A stretch of 64,000 nt of DNA from CAVWDU01 sp963753815 (GTDB lineage Bacteria > Pseudomonadota > Gammaproteobacteria > Pseudomonadales > Halieaceae). Of the stretch, positions 57,978 through 64,000 are shown in pieces. Location of the stretch: contig CAVWDU010000003.1 in the NCBI GenBank assembly GCA_963753815.1, forward strand, positions 620,001 through 684,000. Reading direction: 5' to 3'. Under the pieces are notes generated by a model. That model was not told where the DNA came from, searched no databases, and worked only from the letters and a program-made list of their open reading frames with translations. Within the stretch, counting starts at the first letter, position 1; each line of letters opens with the position of its first letter. The position numbers and the translations under genes were made by a program.

Positions 57978-59561
57978 TCAGTCCGCAGCCTGGGCCAGGA
58001 AAATAGGGCTGCGCAGGACCTGCCAGGCAAACTTGGGCCACATGGACCAGTGACCGACCACTGACTCCGTGTGCGCAAGCAATCCATCCAGGGACTCGCG
58101 GTCAAAGAGCGTGCCAGCAACCACAACTGACTGCACCTGGCGTACGTGGTTGATGTTTTCCAGCGGGTTGGCGGCGAGCAGGACGATATCGGCACGAGCC
58201 CCGGGGCGAATAATACCGGCACGGTCATCGAGCCCGAGGAAGTTCGCCGGTACCACCGTTGCCGCCCGCAGCGCATCGAGGGGGCTCATACCGCCACGCA
58301 CCAGGTGCTCCAGCTCATCGTGCAGGGACAGCCCTGGAAAAACAAAACTGTCCGGCGTGTCGGTACCCGCCATGACCGCGACACCAGCGCGGTGAGCGAC
58401 CGCAGACTGGGTCAGCCCGAACTCGTAGAAGCGCCGGTAGCTGGCGAGCCCTGCATCGCTGGTCCGGTCCGCCATGCTGTTGGCGTCTGCCAGCCACAGC
58501 GCTCGGAGTGGCGCGGGCACGTAGCGCAGGCGCTCATCGCTGCGAAAACCTTGGTCGCGTGCGTACGCATCCAGCCTGCGGGTAGTGTGAGTGGGTACGT
58601 AGGCCATACCTCGATCCGCCATCGCTGCCATGATCTCCGCGCACAGGACGGGGTCATGCTGCTCCAGCATCTCCAGGCGCATTTCGTGGGTGTAGGCGTC
58701 GCGCACGGAACCGGCCTCGCGAAGCCGGGGAGCGCCCGGGAAACACTCCCAGATATAAAGGAAGGCGTGTTCGATGCTGCGTTGTCCGGCCTCGACTGCT
58801 TCCAGTGCCGAAATGCGAACCGGCTTGTGGCCGGCCAGGGTCAGGCCCCGCTGCTGTGCCGCTTCTGCTAACGCGAAGTAACCGTCTCTCGGCAAGTCTG
58901 AATACGGCTTGAGAAAGTCGATACCGCGGTTCGCATCGTGTTCCACACGGGCGCGAGCGCCCCCGGCTGTGGCAGCGCCGAGCGCCGCGTCCCAACCCGA
59001 GGGAATTTCCATGCCGCCGTTGATCGCGAGACTGGTGACAACGTCGTAGCGGGGGCCGACCATTTCACCGGCCCTGACTGCCTGGTCCCAACGGCGCTTA
59101 TCGGCCGCGCAGGCTACCCAGCCATCGTAGTCGCCCAGGCACCCCCCCATGTCCCGCACCGCAGTCACCCCCGCCGCCACCAGCAGTGGGTGAGTCAGTA
59201 AGGGTGCCAGCCGCAGGCTGTGCACGTGCATGTCGAACAATCCGGGTATGGCGTATTGTCCCCGCGCATCCATAATCCTGGAGGCTCGCGATTGCAGGTT
59301 CGGACCCACGGCAATGATGTCGCCGTTGCGAACCAGGATATCCGTGTCTGGCACAGCGACCCCACTGTTCAGGTCCAGCCAGTGGACATTGCGGATCAGG
59401 AGTTCGTCAGTATGTCCGGGGGGCGCAGGTGGCACCAAGGGATAGAGCACGCCGATGGTGAAGACCACCCCGGCCAGAATAAACAGACCGACGAGAACAC
59501 CGGCCAGCCTCTTGAGAAAACGCTTCAAGCCGCAAGCCTGCCTATATCGTGTAGAGCACAC
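57978..59561 (-). CDS. Membrane-anchored amidohydrolase
   Basis: 527 aa. One N-terminal membrane segment (residues 17-40) is followed by a periplasmic imidazolonepropionase-like amidohydrolase: GLFDMHVHSLR with HxH, LTLAGHKPV, SIEHAFLYIWE, VAVMAGTDTPDS and the closing GARADIVLLAANPLENI. Metal ligands are complete. Substrate unknown; differs from the YtcJ-type enzyme at 15.5 kb. The first in-frame Met is at residue 1 and may be too early. Confidence 0.86.
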   Translation of the reverse strand: MCSTRYRQACGLKRFLKRLAGVLVGLFILAGVVFTIGVLYPLVPPAPPGHTDELLIRNVHWLDLNSGVAVPDTDILVRNGDIIAVGPNLQSRASRIMDARGQYAIPGLFDMHVHSLRLAPLLTHPLLVAAGVTAVRDMGGCLGDYDGWVACAADKRRWDQAVRAGEMVGPRYDVVTSLAINGGMEIPSGWDAALGAATAGGARARVEHDANRGIDFLKPYSDLPRDGYFALAEAAQQRGLTLAGHKPVRISALEAVEAGQRSIEHAFLYIWECFPGAPRLREAGSVRDAYTHEMRLEMLEQHDPVLCAEIMAAMADRGMAYVPTHTTRRLDAYARDQGFRSDERLRYVPAPLRALWLADANSMADRTSDAGLASYRRFYEFGLTQSAVAHRAGVAVMAGTDTPDSFVFPGLSLHDELEHLVRGGMSPLDALRAATVVPANFLGLDDRAGIIRPGARADIVLLAANPLENINHVRQVQSVVVAGTLFDRESLDGLLAHTESVVGHWSMWPKFAWQVLRSPIFLAQAAD

Positions 59562-59799
59562 ATTTTGTAGCCCGACGGATCAAACACGTTACCGAGATAC
59601 AGGGTCATAGAACCTCCCGCGTGGATCGATATGATTCGCGCCCGGCTCCCGGTGACTGAACAGGCTTATTCCTCTTGTGGGAACAGCGCCGAACGCGGGG
59701 GGAATCAGCGAGTATACACAGGGCTTTAAACTTGTCAGCGTGCAGGGGAGTTACCGGAAACCTGCTGTCATGGACAGGTGAAGACAGGCGCGGCCCCCG

Positions 59800-61182
59800 C
59801 TATTCCTGCATCACCTTTGCCAGGCGTTCCGGCTGGCGCCAGACACCGCCGACAAGCCGCCACACGTAGCAGACTGCCAGCGTCAGAATCATGATCACAA
59901 ACGCGACCCATGACAGGCGCGGGCCGGCGTCATACACGATGATGATGTAGTACTGGGCCACAACCATCACCCAGTGCAGCAGGATCGAGGTGGTCATCAG
60001 CCAGCGCGTGTCACCGGCGCCACGCAGGGCGCCGCCGGCGATCAGCACCGCCGCGTCTGCCAGCACGTAGCAGGCCAGGCCCACCATCATAAAGCTGCCT
60101 AACTCGACGATTTCCGTGAAGTCGGCATCGGACTGGGCGAACATCAGGATGAACTCGGCCCGGAATACGATGAACAACACCCCGAGAATGCCAGCATAGG
60201 TCGCGGCGACGCGAAAACCTGCCTTGATCACAGCGTTGGCGTGCTGCATGTCATTGGCGCCCACGTAGCGGCCGATCAGGCTGATCACCGCGATGTGCAG
60301 GCCGAGCATGGGCACAAAGGACATCATGTCCCAGCTGAAAACGATGGACGCCGCGGCACCGGCGGCGACCCCGTAGGACTGAAACATCATGATGAACAGG
60401 TTGAACGTCGTGATATTCATGAACATCTCGAAACCGGACGGTACCCCGAGACGGACGTAGCGTCGCAGGATGCCCCGATCAAAAGCAAAGGACTCCATGA
60501 CGCGGAAGCGCTCACGGTGTACCCCGCTGAAGTAAAACAGCAGGAAGAGAACTACCGAGAATGCGTTGGCGATGACTGTGCCCATCGCCGCACCGGCCAT
60601 GCCCATCTCGGGCAGGCCGAGCTTGCCGAATATCAAAGCCCAGGACAGGGGGATATTGATCATTACCCCCATGACATCGCAAATCATCACCACCCGGGTA
60701 CGCCCGATCCCGGCAAAGTAGGAACCGATAACGACTTTCATCAGCGTAAATATCGCGCCGCCGATCAGCACCCGGTAGTAGATACGCTCCAGTGCCAGCT
60801 GGTTTTCGACATGGCCCATGGCACCGAACAGCTGGTAGACCCCTACTGACGCCGGCAGTATCACTACCATCGCCCCGCAAGCCATGATAAAGCCCTGGGT
60901 AACAACCCGCGGACAGCGCCAGGTTTCGCCCTTACCGTAGTACTGGGCGGTCAGCGCATTGGCATAGGCGAGAATGCCGATAAACAGTGAGGTCGTGAAA
61001 AAAGACGCTACGCCCCCGGCCATGGCTGCCGCCACGTGTTCGGGACCAAGGAATGACAGAAAAAGCCGGTCGCAGAAGACCATCACCGCGAAGGAACCCT
61101 GCGATACCACCATGGGAATGGCGATATCGAGCAGTTCCCGCGTGGTGCCCCGTGCTACTCCTGTCGGGGGCACAGCGGTCAT
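59800..61182 (-). CDS. MATE-family efflux transporter
   Basis: 460 aa with about 12 membrane spans in two six-span halves. The N-terminal half opens with ELLDIAIPMVVSQGSFAVMVFCDRLFLS, the usual MATE entry; IGGAIFTLMKVVIGSYFAGIGRTRV and LGVPSGFEMFMNITTFNLF mark conserved spans. Exports cationic drugs or metabolites with Na or H exchange. ATG 61182. Confidence 0.88.
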   Translation of the reverse strand: MTAVPPTGVARGTTRELLDIAIPMVVSQGSFAVMVFCDRLFLSFLGPEHVAAAMAGGVASFFTTSLFIGILAYANALTAQYYGKGETWRCPRVVTQGFIMACGAMVVILPASVGVYQLFGAMGHVENQLALERIYYRVLIGGAIFTLMKVVIGSYFAGIGRTRVVMICDVMGVMINIPLSWALIFGKLGLPEMGMAGAAMGTVIANAFSVVLFLLFYFSGVHRERFRVMESFAFDRGILRRYVRLGVPSGFEMFMNITTFNLFIMMFQSYGVAAGAAASIVFSWDMMSFVPMLGLHIAVISLIGRYVGANDMQHANAVIKAGFRVAATYAGILGVLFIVFRAEFILMFAQSDADFTEIVELGSFMMVGLACYVLADAAVLIAGGALRGAGDTRWLMTTSILLHWVMVVAQYYIIIVYDAGPRLSWVAFVIMILTLAVCYVWRLVGGVWRQPERLAKVMQE

Positions 61183-61398
61183 GGTGCGCGTCCGGGGGAA
61201 AGGGCGGCAATTCTATCACCGCTGATATGGCAAGGGGATTACTTCCGCCGAACCCTTATGTTCCTTACTTCTCACCAGACTCCGCCGGTGAAGTTTCAGA
61301 TTGCAGCAGATGGCACATCCATCACGCAGGCTCGTCCGCAAACAACCACCCTCAAGGGTGGTTTATACTGACCACACGCCACATAATCAGGAAAAAAC

Positions 61399-63439
61399 AT
61401 GAAGCACCCCCACGCCTTGCACCGCATCGCCACCCGGGTACTCGGCTGTATTATCCTGCTGGCACCCGCTGCATTGGCAGCCGATGACCGTGAGGTGCCG
61501 GAAATCGATCCGGTGATTCAGCAGCTGCTGAGCGTAGCCGACGTGGGGGATCCATTGGTGTCACCTCATGGCCGCTACGTCGCGTATACCGTGACCCGGC
61601 ACGAACCGGCAAAAGACGAGAACGTCGCCAACATCTGGCTGACCGACCTCACCAACCGCGAGAACCGACAGCTGACCTTCAGCCAGCAGAGCGCGTCGCA
61701 GCTGGCCTGGCACCCCGTGCGCAACGCGATAGCCTTCCTGTCCGACCGCCACGACACCGACAAGGGGGAAGCCCAGTTGTGGCTGCTTCCCCTCGGCGGT
61801 GGAGAAGCACAGCGGCTGACGGACATCGAGGGCGGCATCCAGGACTACGCGTTCTCTCCGGACGGCAGCCGTATCGCCGCGGTCGTGCAGGACCCCGACC
61901 CGTTCGAGTTGCCGGACGAGGACGCGACGATCACCACGCCGCCGCCGATTGTCATAGACCGTTTTCACTTCAAGGAAGACGAGAAGGGGTATTTGACCCG
62001 CGGCCAGAAAATCTACCTCCTCGACGGCAAGACCGGGGCAGGCGAGGTGCTGGCTCTAACCGGTTTCGAGCCGTCTTCGCCCGCCTTCTCCCCCGATGGC
62101 CGGACACTGGCCTACGTGGCGAAGGGCGGCGACGAGTCCGATCGGCACGATGACTGGGACGTGCACCTGCTGGATCTCTCGAACCAGACCAAAGCCCGCG
62201 CAATTGCACCCTCGCCCGATGAACGACTGCGGGCCCGGATTGATCGCGCGCCCGCGCTGGAGCCCCGACTCCGGTTCAATTCTCTGCGTCAGCGCGCACT
62301 CGGACCGGGACAACCTCTACGCCCAGCGCATGGTGAAACGCATCGACGTTAAAACCGGTGTTGCCAGTCTGCTCACGGAAGCGCTCGATCGCCAGAGCGA
62401 ACACCCGCGATTCGCGCCTGACGGCAAACGCGTTTACTTCACCTTTGAGGACGACATGACCGTCCAGCTGGCCAGTATTCCGGTGGGCGGCGGAGAAATC
62501 GTCCGCGAGCTCCAGGGCAATTTTACGGTGGCCGGTTACGGACTCGGCACAGACGGCAGCATTGTCGCCAGGATCGGGCGGATAGACCAACCCTGGGAGC
62601 TGTATACCGTGAAGGCCGGCGAGCCTGTGTCGCTGACGTCGCACAACGACGACCTGCTGGCCGCGCGGCCCTGGCAGGATGCGGAGGCGATCAGCTTCGA
62701 GGCCCCCGACGGGACCGAGGTCCACGGCCTGCTGGTCCGCCCGGTGGGCGCGAAGAAGGGGCGGCGCTATCCCACCGTGCTCTGGATTCACGGCGGACCG
62801 ACTTCCCAGTTCTCCTATGCGCCGAGGCTCGAGCCCCAACTATTCGCCGCCCACGGCTACGCCGTACTGCTGCTGAATCCAAGGGGGAGTACCGGTCGTG
62901 GTATCGACTACTCCCGCGGGATCTACGCTGCCTGGGGTTCGGTCGACGTAGACGATGTCCTCGCGGGGGTCGACTTCGCGGTCGAGCAGGGCATCGCAGA
63001 CCCCGACCGACTCGTGGTCGGCGGCTGGAGCTACGGGGGCATGCTGACGAACTACGTAATCGCCTCGGACACCCGCTTCAAGGCGGCGGTCAGCGGCGCG
63101 TCGATCGCCAACGTCTCGGGCGGTTTCGGTACAGATCAGTACATCCGCGACTACCTCTCCGAGCTGGGCGCGCCGTGGGACAACCCGGAGGCCTGGAACC
63201 GGGTCTCCTACCCGTTCCTGAAGGCCAACCGGATCGAGACGCCCACGCTGTTCCTGGTCGGCGAGAAGGACTACAACGTGCCGTTACTCTCGACCGAGCA
63301 GATGTACCAGGCGCTTAAAGTCCTGCGCGTCCCGACGCAGATGGTCATCTACCCGGGCCAGCCCCACAGTATCGGCGTGCCGAGTTACAACGCCGATCGC
63401 TGGCAGCGCTACCTGGACTGGTTCGAACGCTATCTGTAG
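61399..63439 (+). CDS. S9 prolyl-oligopeptidase-family peptidase with one frameshift
   Basis: Signal peptide (about residues 1-23), then a WD-like beta-propeller (FSPDGSRIAAVV, FSPDGRTLAYVA). Near 62235 one frame ends (APSPDERLR) and another continues (IARPRWSPDSGS), so one base has been lost or gained. The catalytic domain follows with GGWSYGGM (Ser), GEKDYNVP (Asp region) and GQPHSIG (His). All catalytic residues are present. Similar frameshifts elsewhere in the window make a sequencing error possible. Confidence 0.85.
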
Positions 63440-63557
63440 CACAAGCGCAAGGACAGCAGGCTTTTACAGCCGCTGAACTGAAGCCGGCTCCAGCCAGGAA
63501 GCACCGCGACGGGCATTGGCTTCATGCGAGGGAAAGCTGTGCCAACCGCACCGGAAG

Positions 63558-64000
63558 TCAGATCAGCAACCAGGTGGCCAGGCCGAGAAACGCGAAGAAC
63601 CCGATCACGTCGGTAGCGGCAGTCAGCAACACGCCACCCGCCAGTGCCGGGTCTATGCCCAGGCGCTGCAGGAAAAACGGCACCAGGGTGCCGCTCACGG
63701 CCCCGGTGACCAGGTTGATTATCATGGCGGCGCCGAAAACCAGCCCCAGTGTGACGTTGTCGAACCAGGCGATCACGACGACGGCGACCACGGCCGCCCA
63801 GAACACGCCATTCAGCAAACCTGAGGCGACTTCGCGTCGCAGGAGCCTGGCGATGTTGCTGCCGCTGACCTGTTCCAGTGCAAGGCCCCTGATCACCAGC
63901 GTCAGGGTCTGATTGCCGGCAACCCCACCCATGCTGGCGATGATCGGCATCAGCACCGCGAGTGCAACCACTTTCTCGATGGAATCCTCGAACAGGCCGA
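63558..64000 (-). CDS. MgtE-family magnesium transporter, C-terminal part (runs off right edge)
   Basis: The frame is open through 64000 and ends at 63558. It holds the last membrane spans: LMPIIASMGGVAGNQTLTLVIRGLA, then NGVFWAAVVAVVVIAWF and FGAAMIINLVTGAVSG, with a final ATDVIGFFAFLGLATWLL. The GNQ motif and ATDVIGFF are the MgtE signatures. The N-terminal and CBS domains lie beyond the window. Confidence 0.87.
   Translation of the reverse strand, partial: GLFEDSIEKVVALAVLMPIIASMGGVAGNQTLTLVIRGLALEQVSGSNIARLLRREVASGLLNGVFWAAVVAVVVIAWFDNVTLGLVFGAAMIINLVTGAVSGTLVPFFLQRLGIDPALAGGVLLTAATDVIGFFAFLGLATWLLI

Overview
The window looks like a chromosomal segment of a marine gammaproteobacterium, probably in or near the Cellvibrionales (Halieaceae-like). 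This is inferred from gene content: a CYP153-type P450, an RsgA GTPase, AsmA, YajD and MgtE proteins, VPLPA- and IPTL-type C-terminal sorting tails, a REP-associated transposase with REP-like repeats, and a family of IS6-like elements. No rRNA gene and no complete tRNA gene was found.

Left part (1-34 kb): an accessory mosaic. It carries a thermonuclease, an unrecognised 289-aa protein with a possible Cys/His deamidase-type motif, a T5orf172 protein split by an in-frame stop, a TIR-domain remnant, a broken IS256-family transposase and four or five IS6-family copies, most of them decayed. Two IS6 copies in the same orientation bracket three small secreted-protein genes, together with two 111-bp direct repeats. 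Further right come an AraC regulator with two cytochrome P460 genes, a uracil-DNA-glycosylase-like gene, a tRNA 3' fragment with att-like flanks, an ankyrin protein, rsgA, a lipoprotein amidohydrolase, an octaheme cytochrome c lipoprotein, a CYP153-like P450, a predicted pertussis-toxin-S1-like ADP-ribosyltransferase, a Kelch lipoprotein, a ZIP-type permease interrupted by cyclic-nucleotide-binding-like domains, a DUF1295 membrane protein, YajD, an S41-like protease pair, and a tandem duplication carrying two SutA-like small genes.

Middle and right (34-64 kb): mostly ordinary genes. These include a DAO-family oxidase, a secreted phosphatidylserine-decarboxylase-like protein, a TlpA-like thioredoxin, a CocE/NonD hydrolase, two surface-sorted proteins, an HpaB-family flavoenzyme, a mosaic beta-lactamase-fold hydrolase, a second copy of one secreted protein from the IS cassette, a RAYT with flanking REP clusters, a site-2 protease with CBS domains, AsmA, an amidohydrolase, a MATE transporter, an S9 peptidase and the end of an MgtE transporter.

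The clearest unusual items are the ADP-ribosyltransferase-like protein at 22.8 kb; a 28-bp unit repeated three times in tandem and found as a single exact-length insertion inside another IS6 copy; the IS6-bracketed secreted-protein cassette whose middle gene has a close paralogue at 50.3 kb; and the hydrolase at 46.5-49.0 kb that fuses META-like domains, an Asp-Ala repeat, a beta-lactamase fold and the two edges of an alpha/beta hydrolase. Several genes carry single frameshifts or stops, so assembly error and real gene decay must be told apart before the reading frames are trusted.
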